Below, piece by piece: positions 1-7,857 of a stretch of DNA of 64,000 nt. Origin of the DNA: Hyphomicrobiales bacterium (GTDB lineage: Bacteria; Pseudomonadota; Alphaproteobacteria; Rhizobiales; Rhizobiaceae); NCBI GenBank assembly GCA_900468625.1, contig UBUL01000022.1:31941-95940 (forward strand), read 5' to 3'. Position numbers and translations under genes: made by a program. Numbering within the stretch: the stretch's first letter is position 1; every line of letters begins with the position of its first letter. The notes beneath the pieces were generated by a model that had not been told where the DNA came from, made no database searches, and worked only from the letters and a program-made list of their open reading frames with translations.

Positions 1-677
1 CGGGCATCCGTTCCCAGCGGCTCGGCGACGACGTCCGAATTCCTTTGGGCGTCGATGACGTAGCGAACCGCGCTCGCGATCGGCATCACCGGGTTGAGCG
101 TATCCATCAGGTCGCGATGCGCGCGCCCGACGCCGGCATAGGTTTTATAGAAGCTGGTGCCGGCAGCAACGAAGATCGCCGTACAGGCGAGAATGACGAG
201 GGTGTTGTAGGCAAGCTTCTTGAGGATGGGTCGATGGGCGATCCTGACCCATCCGATGACGAGCGAAGGCAGGACACCCGTCAGCAGGACATATGTCATG
301 AATCGCGCCGTGATCAGATGCGCGCTTTCCGCGCCCGTCGATACGGCTGCATTGCGGATCATCTCCTTGTCGATGATGACGCCGAACTGATCGTTGAACC
401 AGGACGACACGGACGCCACCATCACAAAGAAGATGAGCACCGGCTTCGTGACGTATTTGGCGGAGAAAAGGATGAAGAGCCCCGCCACGCCGGCCGAAAT
501 ACCGGCTATGAAGGCGATAAAGGCGGCCGGCTCGGCCGTGAAATAGCCGGATGCCTTGATCCAGAACATCCGGTTTGTCACAAGAAGTACATAGAGGGCG
601 GTTATGAGGCAGAGTAAGACGCTACCGACGGCTGGCCTGATATTTTGCCGGCCGAATGGTGCCTGTTTATGGGTCAA
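1..677 (-). CDS. eptA: Phosphoethanolamine transferase EptA, N-terminal part (runs off the window)
   Basis: The frame is open to the window edge and encodes about 225 residues of an inner-membrane protein. It has several hydrophobic segments (about residues 15-35, 45-65, 70-90 and 115-140) and the FNDQFGVIIDKEMIRN-type loop typical of the EptA/PmrC family. That family transfers phosphoethanolamine from phosphatidylethanolamine to lipid A and lowers surface charge. The periplasmic sulfatase-like catalytic domain would lie outside the window. A TTG start at 677 is chosen because GGAG sits 7 bases upstream of it. An in-frame ATG at 695 has no visible ribosome site and is the alternative. The gene is divergent from a truncated response regulator. 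Confidence 0.8.
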   Translation of the reverse strand, partial: MTHKQAPFGRQNIRPAVGSVLLCLITALYVLLVTNRMFWIKASGYFTAEPAAFIAFIAGISAGVAGLFILFSAKYVTKPVLIFFVMVASVSSWFNDQFGVIIDKEMIRNAAVSTGAESAHLITARFMTYVLLTGVLPSLVIGWVRIAHRPILKKLAYNTLVILACTAIFVAAGTSFYKTYAGVGRAHRDLMDTLNPVMPIASAVRYVIDAQRNSDVVAEPLGTDA

Positions 678-911
678 TGACGTTCTCCGAGGCATCTGCT
701 GTCGGTCGGGGCTGAAGACCTACTATTGCAGGATGTGCTCTGGCTGCAGAAGCCGGCGACCATGGCGGCCAATCCTGACATTTACCTGAATAGGGGTTTT
801 GCGCGGGGCTGTTCTGCGTCCTGTCCGCATTATGTTTGCTTTCACATTCAGGATTCAGGTCATCGTCAGAAATAGGCATCATAGCTGCTGGTTGCAATTG
901 GGGATGCAATC

Positions 912-1298
912 GTGCGGCTTCTGTTGGTCGAAGACAATCCGATTATAGGAAATGCGGTGCAGGATCATCTGCATGCGGAAGGCTGGTCCGTCGACTGGTC
1001 GATGAACCTGGAATCCGCAATCGCGGCAATTGCAGCAGCGACGCATGATGTGGTCCTCCTCGATCTTCGCTTGCCGGACGGAAGCGGCCTCGACCTGCTG
1101 AAATTCACGGAAGCGCGCGGAGATGCCACCCCCGTGATCGTCATGTCGGCCTATGATCAGCTATCGGATCAGATTGCGGCCATGAGCATCGGCGCCGTCG
1201 ACTATCTGGTGAAGCCCTTTGCGCTTACCGAGATGGCGGTTCGCGTGCGAAAAGCGGCAAGGCACGGTCGCCTGATCCGCATGCGCAATGCCGGCTGA
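912..1298 (+). CDS. Truncated response regulator: receiver domain only
   Basis: This is a 128-residue CheY-like receiver with phosphoacceptor Asp51 (LLDLRLPDGSG), Ser79 and Lys101 (LVKPF), followed by a short basic tail (RHGRLIRMRNAG). Its best match by eye is the receiver of OmpR/PmrA-type regulators, but the winged-helix DNA-binding half (about 100 residues) is missing and no remnant follows in frame. It starts at GTG. Its position divergent from eptA suggests the parent regulator controlled lipid A modification, as PmrA does in enterobacteria (inference). It may now be a remnant rather than a functional single-domain regulator. Confidence 0.6.
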   Translation: MRLLLVEDNPIIGNAVQDHLHAEGWSVDWSMNLESAIAAIAAATHDVVLLDLRLPDGSGLDLLKFTEARGDATPVIVMSAYDQLSDQIAAMSIGAVDYLVKPFALTEMAVRVRKAARHGRLIRMRNAG

Positions 1299-1299
1299 G

Positions 1300-1480
1300 C
1301 AAACCGCTTTCGGGAGTGAGCCGGGGCTGCCAGCCGCAGGAGGCCGATCGCCGCCAAGCCGGCTGCAAAAATCACCAGTGACAAAAGCCAGCTCAGGACT
1401 GCGTCCGGGAGGTAATGAGCGCCGGTCGGCACACGCAGACCGGCATCGCGATCGAGACGATCCGACGGAGTCCGCCCTCG
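1300..1480 (-). pseudogene. Remnant of a PAP2-family phosphatase C-terminus
   Basis: Read on the minus strand, about 50 residues carry the third PAP2 motif in the form R-x3-G-x-H-x3-D (RVPTGAHYLPD) followed by a hydrophobic helix (AVLSWLLSLVIFAAGLAAIGLL), as expected at the end of a PAP2 phosphatase. The preceding hydrophobic stretch (RRIVSIAMPVCV) lies in a different frame, so a frameshift separates them. The rest of the protein is missing because the VOC gene ends at 1500. PAP2 enzymes often accompany eptA as lipid A or undecaprenyl phosphatases. Together with the truncated receiver this suggests a deletion at the locus. Confidence 0.45.
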
Positions 1481-1499
1481 CGCCGCCGCCGGCCGGATT

Positions 1500-1877
1500 C
1501 TATTCGCCGGTCTGGAAATAGGCTTCGAGCCGATAGCCGTCCGGGTCTATGACGAAGGCGGCGTAGTAGAACTGGCTGTAGTCGGGCCGGATGCCCGGAC
1601 TGCCATTGTCTTCGCCGCCGTTGGCCATACCGGCGGCATAGAAGGCATCGACGGCCGCCTGGCTCGGAGCCACGAAACAGAAATGCAGGCCGGAGCCGCG
1701 ATCGGCGGGCACGGGGCGTTCCACCTCGCTGACCCAGAACTGAGCGCGCTCCGCGCCATATCCGATCGTGCCATCGAAGTTGCTCAGGCGCTCGTAGCCG
1801 AGTGGTGCCAATGCAGCGTCGTAGAATCTCTGTGCCCTCGCCAGGTCTTTGACGCCGATCGAGATATGGTCGAACAT
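1500..1877 (-). CDS. VOC family protein (glyoxalase/dioxygenase fold)
   Basis: The product has 125 residues with the paired beta-alpha-beta-beta-beta modules of the vicinal oxygen chelate superfamily. It begins MFDHISIGVKDLARAQRFYD, with potential metal ligands His4 and Glu near the C-terminal DPDGYRLEAYF motif. The start at 1877 has GGGAG upstream at good spacing; a longer frame to 1988 lacks family similarity. The substrate cannot be read from the sequence. Proteins of this subgroup are often annotated as glyoxalase or bleomycin-resistance-like without proof. No operon partner is visible. Confidence 0.8.
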   Translation of the reverse strand: MFDHISIGVKDLARAQRFYDAALAPLGYERLSNFDGTIGYGAERAQFWVSEVERPVPADRGSGLHFCFVAPSQAAVDAFYAAGMANGGEDNGSPGIRPDYSQFYYAAFVIDPDGYRLEAYFQTGE

Positions 1878-2248
1878 GAAAACAAGCTCCCGCCGAGTTG
1901 TCCGCGGATCTCCGCCAGAGGCTGCGCCCATGGAAAGACGCCGGCCTTCGAAAGTCCGCAGGTGCAATTTCGCCTCACCATCTTGCAATGATCATGTGAA
2001 GTCAACAAAGCGATGTGGCGAGTTGCAGGATCATCCGAACCCAGGCTTTTCAGCTGTGCCAAGGCCGTTTTGGACGTTGTCGATCTTGATGAGCCATATG
2101 CGCCGGAAGTACGATTTGCCGGCGTTTCGGTCTTCATGCAGATTTTTTCGAAACGGCTGTCGATTTCCAGAGAGCTGCCTCGTCGTCAATATGAGCGGGC
2201 TTGTTCAGCGGCAATGGTGCCAGCGTCTCGCTTCCGGAGGAATTTTCC
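1878..2248. other. Intergenic stretch with no assignable gene
   Basis: This divergent spacer lies between the VOC gene and the DGPF/sigma pair. Short frames occur on both strands, but none has a ribosome site with a recognisable product. The promoters of both flanking units are expected here; no clear -35/-10 pair stands out. Confidence 0.5.
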
Positions 2249-2641
2249 ATGCGTTTCATGTCTATCGTCATTGCCAAGGATTTCATGCAGCCATCGCCGG
2301 CGCTTCTCGAGGCCATCCACAAGCTCGCCGATCGGGAAATCAAAGCCGGTCGTATGATCGATACGGCAGGGCTGATGCCGCTTGCGACCGGCGCGCGCGT
2401 CACGATCAAAGATCGCAAACTGAGCGTCGTCGATGGTCCTTTCGTCGAGGCGAAGGAAGTCGTCGGCGGCTACGCGATCTTCGAGCTGCAGAGCAAGGAG
2501 GAGGCCGTGGCGCTGGCGGTCGAGTTCATGCAGCTGCACAAGGATTTCATGCCCGGCTGGGAAGGAACATGTGAGGTGCGCGCCTATTTCGAGCCGAATG
2601 CCGAGGGAGTATGCGATCCTCTCGCCGAAGCAAGGGCATGA
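2249..2641 (+). CDS. DGPF-domain (YCII-related) protein, partner of ECF42 sigma factor
   Basis: The product is a 130-residue soluble protein of the YCII/DGPF superfamily with the diagnostic VVDGPFVEAKE motif around residue 65 and a small alpha/beta ferredoxin-like fold. GGAGG lies 8 bases before the ATG. DGPF proteins are the conserved genomic partners of ECF42 sigma factors, and here the sigma gene follows directly. Their biochemical role is unsettled; YCII relatives are small enzymes or ligand-binding proteins. A paralogous pair is found at 62283-63910. Confidence 0.85.
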   Translation: MRFMSIVIAKDFMQPSPALLEAIHKLADREIKAGRMIDTAGLMPLATGARVTIKDRKLSVVDGPFVEAKEVVGGYAIFELQSKEEAVALAVEFMQLHKDFMPGWEGTCEVRAYFEPNAEGVCDPLAEARA

Positions 2642-2672
2642 TGCATTCGATCTGTCGTCAAGGCGGGCGGTC

Positions 2673-3953
2673 GTGACGGCCGCCGGCACCCATCGGGCGA
2701 TCCTTGCCGTCTGGCGGATCGAACAGCCGCGGCTGATCACCAGTCTGGCGCGATTGCTGCGCGATGTGCCCCTGGCCGAGGATATCACTCAAGAGGCACT
2801 GATTGCGGCTTTGGAGCGATGGCCGGAAACGGGCATCCCCGAGCGGCCCGGCGCGTGGCTTATGACTGCCGCCAAACGTCGGGCGCTCGACCATCTGCGC
2901 CGGCGCCGGATGCTTGACGAGAAGCACGAACTGATCACCCGGGAGATGGAGGAGGACGAGCAGATCATGCCTGACCTGGACACCGCTCTCGATGATGATA
3001 TCGGCGATGAAATGCTGCGTCTGATCTTCACGGCATGCCACCCGCTGATCTCGCGCGAGGCGCGGGTGGCGTTGGCCTTGCGGATGATCTGCGGCCTGAC
3101 GACGGAAGAGATCGCGCGGGCATTTCTGGTGTCGGAGGCGACGATCGCGCAGCGTATCGTCCGTGCCAAGAGGACATTGTCGGAATCGGGACTTTCCTAT
3201 GAGACGCCGCGTGGCGAGGAGCTGTCGCAACGTCTCGCCTCGGTGCTGGAGGTCGTCTATCTGATCTTCAATGAGGGTTATACGGCTGCGCGCGGCGAAA
3301 ACTGGATGCGGCTGCAATTGTGCAGCGAGGCGCTGCGGCTGGGGCGAATATTGACATCTGTGGCGCCGCAGGAGCCGGAGGCGCATGCGCTGCTGGCATT
3401 GATGGAGCTCAACGCCTCCCGCGCCGCCGCACGAACGGATGCTGCCGGCAACCCGATCCTCCTGCTCGAACAGAATCGCAGCCGATGGGATCGGCTGCAG
3501 ATTCAACGCGGTCTGAAAGCGCTGATGCGGGCACAGGAGCTTGGTGGCGCGGGCGGGGCCTATGCTCTCCAAGCCGCGATCATCGCGTGCCATGCAAGGG
3601 CGAGAACGGCCGATGAAACCGACTGGCGGCGGATCGCCGATCTCTATGGGGAGCTTGCCGGGCTTCTGCGTTCGCCCGTTGTCGAACTCAACCGCGCCGT
3701 CGCCATAGGCATGGCCGACGGTCCGGAGGCGGCATTGGAAATCGTTGAAAGTCTCCGCGATGAACCCGTGCTGAGGGGCTATCATCTCCTGCCGAGCGTT
3801 CGCGGCGATCTTCTCTGCAAGCTCCGCCGATATGACGAGGCACGGCGAGCCTTTGAGGCGGCCGCCGCGCTTGCTGAAAATCAGAGGGAGCGTGATTTCC
3901 TGATGCGCCGCGCCGGCGAAGCTGCCGGCAAAGAAAGGGATCGACCCGCCTGA
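2673..3953 (+). CDS. ECF sigma factor, ECF42-like, with C-terminal TPR-like extension
   Basis: This 426-residue protein carries region 2 (about 20-90, RPGAWLMTAAKRRALDHLRRRR) and region 4 (about 125-180, LRMICGLTTEEIARAFLVSEATIAQRI). A long helical C-terminal extension follows (about 200-420), containing the conserved VYLIFNEGY and ELNRAVAI segments of COG4941/ECF42. In that group the extension replaces a separate anti-sigma factor (family knowledge). The GTG at 2673 gives an N-terminus matching the paralogue at 62654; an ATG at 2598 would overlap the upstream gene by 44 bases. No anti-sigma gene is adjacent. The target promoters are unknown. Confidence 0.85.
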   Translation: MTAAGTHRAILAVWRIEQPRLITSLARLLRDVPLAEDITQEALIAALERWPETGIPERPGAWLMTAAKRRALDHLRRRRMLDEKHELITREMEEDEQIMPDLDTALDDDIGDEMLRLIFTACHPLISREARVALALRMICGLTTEEIARAFLVSEATIAQRIVRAKRTLSESGLSYETPRGEELSQRLASVLEVVYLIFNEGYTAARGENWMRLQLCSEALRLGRILTSVAPQEPEAHALLALMELNASRAAARTDAAGNPILLLEQNRSRWDRLQIQRGLKALMRAQELGGAGGAYALQAAIIACHARARTADETDWRRIADLYGELAGLLRSPVVELNRAVAIGMADGPEAALEIVESLRDEPVLRGYHLLPSVRGDLLCKLRRYDEARRAFEAAAALAENQRERDFLMRRAGEAAGKERDRPA

Positions 3954-3978
3954 GGAGGGCGGGTCATCTTGCGTTGGA

Positions 3979-5379
3979 TTATTCCGCAGCCTGATAATTC
4001 GAGGCTCTTGCGGTAGACGAGCGCGGGCCGAGCGCTGCGAGCAGCGTAATGGCGGCGGCAAGGATCGTCACGAAACCGATGCCGGCGATATAAGGGTTCC
4101 AGCCAAAACTTGGTGCTGCGCTGAAGACGGCCGATGCCGCCGCCAGGATGATGCCGCCGCCGATCTGGAAGGAGGCAAACAGCATGCCCGAAGCCAGGCC
4201 GGATTCATCGTCGCCAACGTCGGAGAGAGCCGCGACCTGGATCGACGGATAGGTCATGGCATAGCCGACGCCGAGCAGGAGCTGCGAGACGGCGACGAGT
4301 GCCATCGTATCGATGTGTCCCGCAGACAGCGCCCAGAAGAGATAGCTGATGGCCTGCAATCCGACGCCGAAGGTCATGAGCAGGGTCGTGCCGCGTTTCT
4401 GGCCGATCGTAGCGAAGCGCGGAGCAAGGAACATGACGCAGGAGCCGGCTATGGCGAAGGCGAAGCCTGTCGCAAAGGCCGACCAGCCGACAATGGTCTG
4501 GTAGTAGAGCGTCGCGACGAATTGAAAGCCGACATAGGCTCCCTGGTACAGTGCGGCAACGGCATTGGCGTGGCTGAGCTTGGCACGCCGGAACATGGCA
4601 AGCGGCACCATCGGATCGTGATGACGCGATTCCACGATCAGGAACAGCACGATCAGGATCAAAGCGGCGAGGAGCGAGCCCCAGGTCGCGAAGGCCTGCC
4701 AGCCATCGGCGGCGGCGTTGGTGACGCCGAAGACGAAGAGCAGCAGTCCGGGGGTGATCGTCAGGGCGCCGGCCCAGTCGAAGCGAGTGCGCGGGCCGCT
4801 CCGCTTGTGGTCGGCGGGCAGTACGAGCGGGGCGACGGTCAGCGCGAGGATGGCGACGGGAGCGCCCATGACGATGGTTGCGCGCCAGCTGATGAGCGTT
4901 GCCGCGCCGCCCAGCACCATGCCGAGCACGAAGCCGGCAGCACCGGTGGAGGAGAAGACGCCGAGCGCCTTGGCACGGGCTTCGCCTTCTCCGAAGACGG
5001 AGAGAAGGAGGGCAAGGGCTGCCGGTGCCGTGAAGGCGGCAGCGATGCCCTTGATCAGGCGCGCGGCGATGAGCGTTGGAGCGCTGTCGACGAAACCGCC
5101 GGCAATGCTAGCGGCGGCAAAGACGGCGAGCGACCAGAGGAAGACGCGGCGGTGGCCGAAGAGATCGGCGACACGGCCGCCGAGCAGCAGGAAGCCGCCA
5201 TAGCCGAGCACATAGGCGCTGACGGCCCATTGCAGCGAGGTTGCCTGCATGCCGAGCTCTTTCTGGATTGCGGGCAAGGCCACGCCGATGGTGGAGACGT
5301 CCATGGCGTCGAGGAAATTGGCGGCGCATAGCAGCAGCAACGCCAATCCCGCTCCGCTTCGGGTTTGGGAAGAAGTCAT
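3979..5379 (-). CDS. MFS drug:H+ antiporter, DHA2 (EmrB/QacA) type
   Basis: The product is a 466-residue polytopic inner-membrane protein with about 14 hydrophobic segments. Motif A (GGRVADLFGHRR) follows TM2 and a proline/glycine-rich motif C-like segment lies in TM5 (GAAGFVLGMVLGG). The opening segment NFLDAMDVSTIGVALPAIQ is typical of DHA2 exporters. It probably expels a hydrophobic compound using the proton gradient. The divergent LysR gene at 5500 is the obvious candidate regulator. The gene converges on the ECF42 sigma gene with 25 bases between stops. Confidence 0.85.
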   Translation of the reverse strand: MTSSQTRSGAGLALLLLCAANFLDAMDVSTIGVALPAIQKELGMQATSLQWAVSAYVLGYGGFLLLGGRVADLFGHRRVFLWSLAVFAAASIAGGFVDSAPTLIAARLIKGIAAAFTAPAALALLLSVFGEGEARAKALGVFSSTGAAGFVLGMVLGGAATLISWRATIVMGAPVAILALTVAPLVLPADHKRSGPRTRFDWAGALTITPGLLLFVFGVTNAAADGWQAFATWGSLLAALILIVLFLIVESRHHDPMVPLAMFRRAKLSHANAVAALYQGAYVGFQFVATLYYQTIVGWSAFATGFAFAIAGSCVMFLAPRFATIGQKRGTTLLMTFGVGLQAISYLFWALSAGHIDTMALVAVSQLLLGVGYAMTYPSIQVAALSDVGDDESGLASGMLFASFQIGGGIILAAASAVFSAAPSFGWNPYIAGIGFVTILAAAITLLAALGPRSSTARASNYQAAE

Positions 5380-5458
5380 CGGGATCGTTCCTTTCTAGGC
5401 TGCCGTCTCTTGGGAGGTCGAAAGCGGCAGGGAACGAGAAAATGTACATCTTCAAACC

Positions 5459-5475
5459 CTATTGCAAATTGATAG
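5459..5475. promoter_or_regulatory. Candidate LysR-type operator (T-N11-A)
   Basis: CTAT-N9-ATAG forms a palindrome containing a T-N11-A core, 25 bases before the LysR gene and between it and the divergent exporter gene. This is the position and shape expected of an autoregulatory LysR box. Confidence 0.45.
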
Positions 5476-5499
5476 TAACCATGTCAGGTATTACTGGCG

Positions 5500-6495
5500 A
5501 TGATGAATGATGCGACACTTCGAAAAATCGATCTCAATCTGCTGCTCGCCTTCTCCGTGCTGATGCAGGAGCGGAATGTCAGCCGTGCGGCCGAGCGCCT
5601 GCTGCTCGGCCAGCCGGGTCTTTCCGCAGCGCTCCGCCGATTGCGCGAGACGCTGGACGACGAATTGTTCGTACGCGTCGGGCGTGGTCTGCAGCCGACG
5701 CCGCGGGCGCTGTCCATCGCGCCGGCGATCGAGGATGCTCTCTCGGGTATCGAACGCGCCATCCGCCCGCCGGCTGCCTTCGATCCGGAGAACTGGCATG
5801 GCGAGTTCCGCATCGGGCTTTGCGACAATCTCGAATCCTCCTTCTTCGGGCCGCTGATGGCGCGGCTGCGCCGGCTCGCGCCGCATGCGCGGCTGACCAG
5901 CGTGGCGTTCGACCGGCGTGATGCGGTGCGCCTGCTGGACGAGGGCGCCTTTGACTTCAGCATTTCGGTGCATGACGAACCGGCCTCGTGGCACGTTCGC
6001 GCGCCGCTTTTCGAACAGGCTTCACTCTGCATCTATGATGCCAGGCATCTGAAATGCGCTGCGCCGCTCAGCCTGAAGCATTTCGCAGCCGCCCCGCATG
6101 TCACCGTTTCGCTGGAAGGAGCTACATCCAGCAATGTGGACGTCGCCCTTGCACGCCTCGGCCATCGCCGGCAGGTGGTGGCAACGGTTCCCCGCTTTTC
6201 GGCGCTTCCGACGACGCTGCGCGCCATTCCGGCTATTGCGACAGTTCCCGAGGCCATTGCGCGCTGCATGGCGCAACTGCATGACCTGACGATTTCGGAG
6301 CCGCCGTTCGAACTGTCGGCCGATCCGGTGACGATGCTCTACCGGCGCGTCGATCAGGCCGACAGCCGCTCGGTATGGTTCCGCCGCCTGTTCGTGGAAG
6401 TGGTCACGGAAGCGCTGGAGGCGAGCGGATGCAGCATGTGCGTTTCCACGGATGCCTGCTGCTACGATCCGCCGGTCCCTGCCGAGGCGGTATGA
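5500..6495 (+). CDS. LysR-family transcriptional regulator (NodD-like subgroup)
   Basis: The 331-residue protein has an N-terminal winged HTH (about residues 9-68: LNLLLAFSVLMQERNVSRAAERL) and a periplasmic-binding-like effector domain from about 95. The IDLNLL opening and the FRIGLCDNLE linker resemble the NodD/SyrM-like branch. The C-terminus carries an unusual Cys-rich tail (GCSMCVSTDACC) of unknown meaning. It is divergent from the DHA2 exporter, so it probably controls that gene. ATG codons at 5500 and 5503 are both possible starts. Confidence 0.85.
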   Translation: MMNDATLRKIDLNLLLAFSVLMQERNVSRAAERLLLGQPGLSAALRRLRETLDDELFVRVGRGLQPTPRALSIAPAIEDALSGIERAIRPPAAFDPENWHGEFRIGLCDNLESSFFGPLMARLRRLAPHARLTSVAFDRRDAVRLLDEGAFDFSISVHDEPASWHVRAPLFEQASLCIYDARHLKCAAPLSLKHFAAAPHVTVSLEGATSSNVDVALARLGHRRQVVATVPRFSALPTTLRAIPAIATVPEAIARCMAQLHDLTISEPPFELSADPVTMLYRRVDQADSRSVWFRRLFVEVVTEALEASGCSMCVSTDACCYDPPVPAEAV

Positions 6496-6513
6496 TCCTT
6501 CAAGGGAGGGGGC

Positions 6514-7023
6514 ATGATCCGGCATACGGTGCGTCTGTCCCTCCGCAGGCCGGAAGAGCGGGATCTCGATTTCGTCACCGCGCTCTTTGCCCGGCCGGAG
6601 CTTGTCGCCCATCGGCCAAATCCGGCACCGGACTCTCCTGCGGAAAGTGCGAGGCGACTTGCACGCGATCGGGCGCACTGGCGCCTGCATGGATTCGGAC
6701 GCTGGGCGATCGAAACGGAAGGGCGGCTGATCGGCTTCGGAGGCGTTGCCGTCTCAAGGGAATTCGAAGGACTCAACCTTTCCTATCATTTGCATCCTGA
6801 TTGCTGGGGAAATGGCTATGCGACGGAACTGGTGACGGAGGCCTTGGCCTTCGCCCGCAGTGATCTCAAGGCGAAGCGGGTTGTCGGGCTTGTCCGTCCC
6901 GTCAATACCGCCTCCCGCAGGGTGCTGGAGAAATGCGGCGTCGGTTTCGAGCGTGAAGTCATGCTGCATGGTGCGCCCACTCATCTGCTTTCCTATCGGC
7001 TGGCCGTGGCGACCGACGACTGA
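6514..7023 (+). CDS. GNAT N-acetyltransferase, RimJ/RimL-like
   Basis: This is a 169-residue GNAT-fold protein. It opens with RLSLRRPEERDLDFVTALF, the usual start of RimJ/RimL-type acetyltransferases. The acetyl-CoA loop is seen as HPDCWGNGYATELVTEAL (about residues 95-112), followed by NTASRRVLEKCGV. Such enzymes acetylate N-termini, amino groups or small molecules; the substrate is unknown. GGGAGGGGGC precedes the ATG. It lies 18 bases after the LysR gene on the same strand and may be read through from it. Confidence 0.85.
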   Translation: MIRHTVRLSLRRPEERDLDFVTALFARPELVAHRPNPAPDSPAESARRLARDRAHWRLHGFGRWAIETEGRLIGFGGVAVSREFEGLNLSYHLHPDCWGNGYATELVTEALAFARSDLKAKRVVGLVRPVNTASRRVLEKCGVGFEREVMLHGAPTHLLSYRLAVATDD

Positions 7024-7024
7024 T

Positions 7025-7486
7025 TTAGCCGTCGGGATAAGGCATGCCATCCTTGTGCACGAAGCGTCCATCCGTGCTGGAGCTCATCATGTCGATGTCC
7101 GAGCAGGTGATGAGGTCCGTCGGCGAACGCGAGCCGGCCTCGAGATAGATGGCCGTGATATCGGACTTGTTGATCATGTGATGGCCGTTGCCCGAACCCT
7201 TCGGGAAGGCGGCGCAGTCGCCGGCGCGCAGCACGGTTTCTCCGTCATCCTCGATCAACGTCAGCTCGCCTTCCAGCACATAGACGAATTCATCCTCTTC
7301 CGAATGCCAGTGCCTTTGGCTCGACCAGTTGCCCGGCGGCAGCCGCATGAGATTGACGCCGAAATCCTTGAGGCCGCCTGCATCACCCAGCCGCTGACGT
7401 ACGCGCTCCGTGCAGGGATCGTTGAACGGCGCGGGATAATACGTGCCCTTGATCTTGGGTATGGCTGCAATATCGATCTTCGGCAT
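7025..7486 (-). CDS. Cupin-domain protein
   Basis: The product is a 153-residue single-domain cupin. Motif 1 is visible as HWHSEEDEFVYVLEGELTL (about residues 57-75) with the usual His/His/Glu metal ligands, and motif 2 around KGSGNGHHMINKS. Its relatives are metal-binding proteins of unassigned substrate, sometimes annotated as sugar or auxin-binding-like. The start at 7486 has AGG about 8 bases upstream and matches the domain start; the longer frame adds unrelated residues. It is convergent with the acetyltransferase gene. Confidence 0.8.
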   Translation of the reverse strand: MPKIDIAAIPKIKGTYYPAPFNDPCTERVRQRLGDAGGLKDFGVNLMRLPPGNWSSQRHWHSEEDEFVYVLEGELTLIEDDGETVLRAGDCAAFPKGSGNGHHMINKSDITAIYLEAGSRSPTDLITCSDIDMMSSSTDGRFVHKDGMPYPDG

Positions 7487-7615
7487 GATGAACCTGCCTG
7501 CGATTTGCCATAGATTGATGTGCTGTCGGTGTGCCTTCAAGTCTAGCAAGATACATCGCTGTCAGTCCAGCAATGTATCTCGGTCCGTACGGCGAGGGTC
7601 GTGCAGTTGCCTATG

Positions 7616-7644
7616 TTGTCATCCGGCTGTCACCTGGTTGTCAT
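7616..7644. promoter_or_regulatory. Three 11-bp direct repeats (TGTCA-N6), OmpR/PhoB-type site upstream of porin
   Basis: TGTCA occurs at 7617, 7628 and 7639, exactly one helical turn apart, inside repeats of the form YTGTCAY-N4. This is how OmpR/PhoB-family response regulators bind, and the half-site resembles the rhizobial PHO box, although the spacers are GC-rich. It lies about 215 bases before the porin start. PhoB or ChvI are the candidate regulators (inference). Confidence 0.5.
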
Positions 7645-7857
7645 CGTTCATACACATGTGCGTCGTTTGAGCAACACGCCATATGCAGGTGCTGTCACAC
7701 ATGGCGGGTGCCTGCCTAAATTCTTGTAAAAACGAAATAGTAAATGCAGCTTACTAACCGGAAGCGAAGCCTCGCGCTTCGAAATAGGCACTGGAACTTG
7801 ATGTCGAGCGGCGGCAGGTTCGTCCATCGCGCAAGTTCGTTGACGAATGGAGTTACC

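Noticed and set aside
45..617. A 190-codon plus-strand frame at the window start
   Set aside because: The minus strand encodes the membrane part of EptA across the same bases; the plus frame is highly charged and without similarity.
2013..2248. Possible coding frame in the VOC/DGPF spacer
   Set aside because: The frame overlaps the DGPF gene in another frame, has no ribosome site and shows no recognisable domain.
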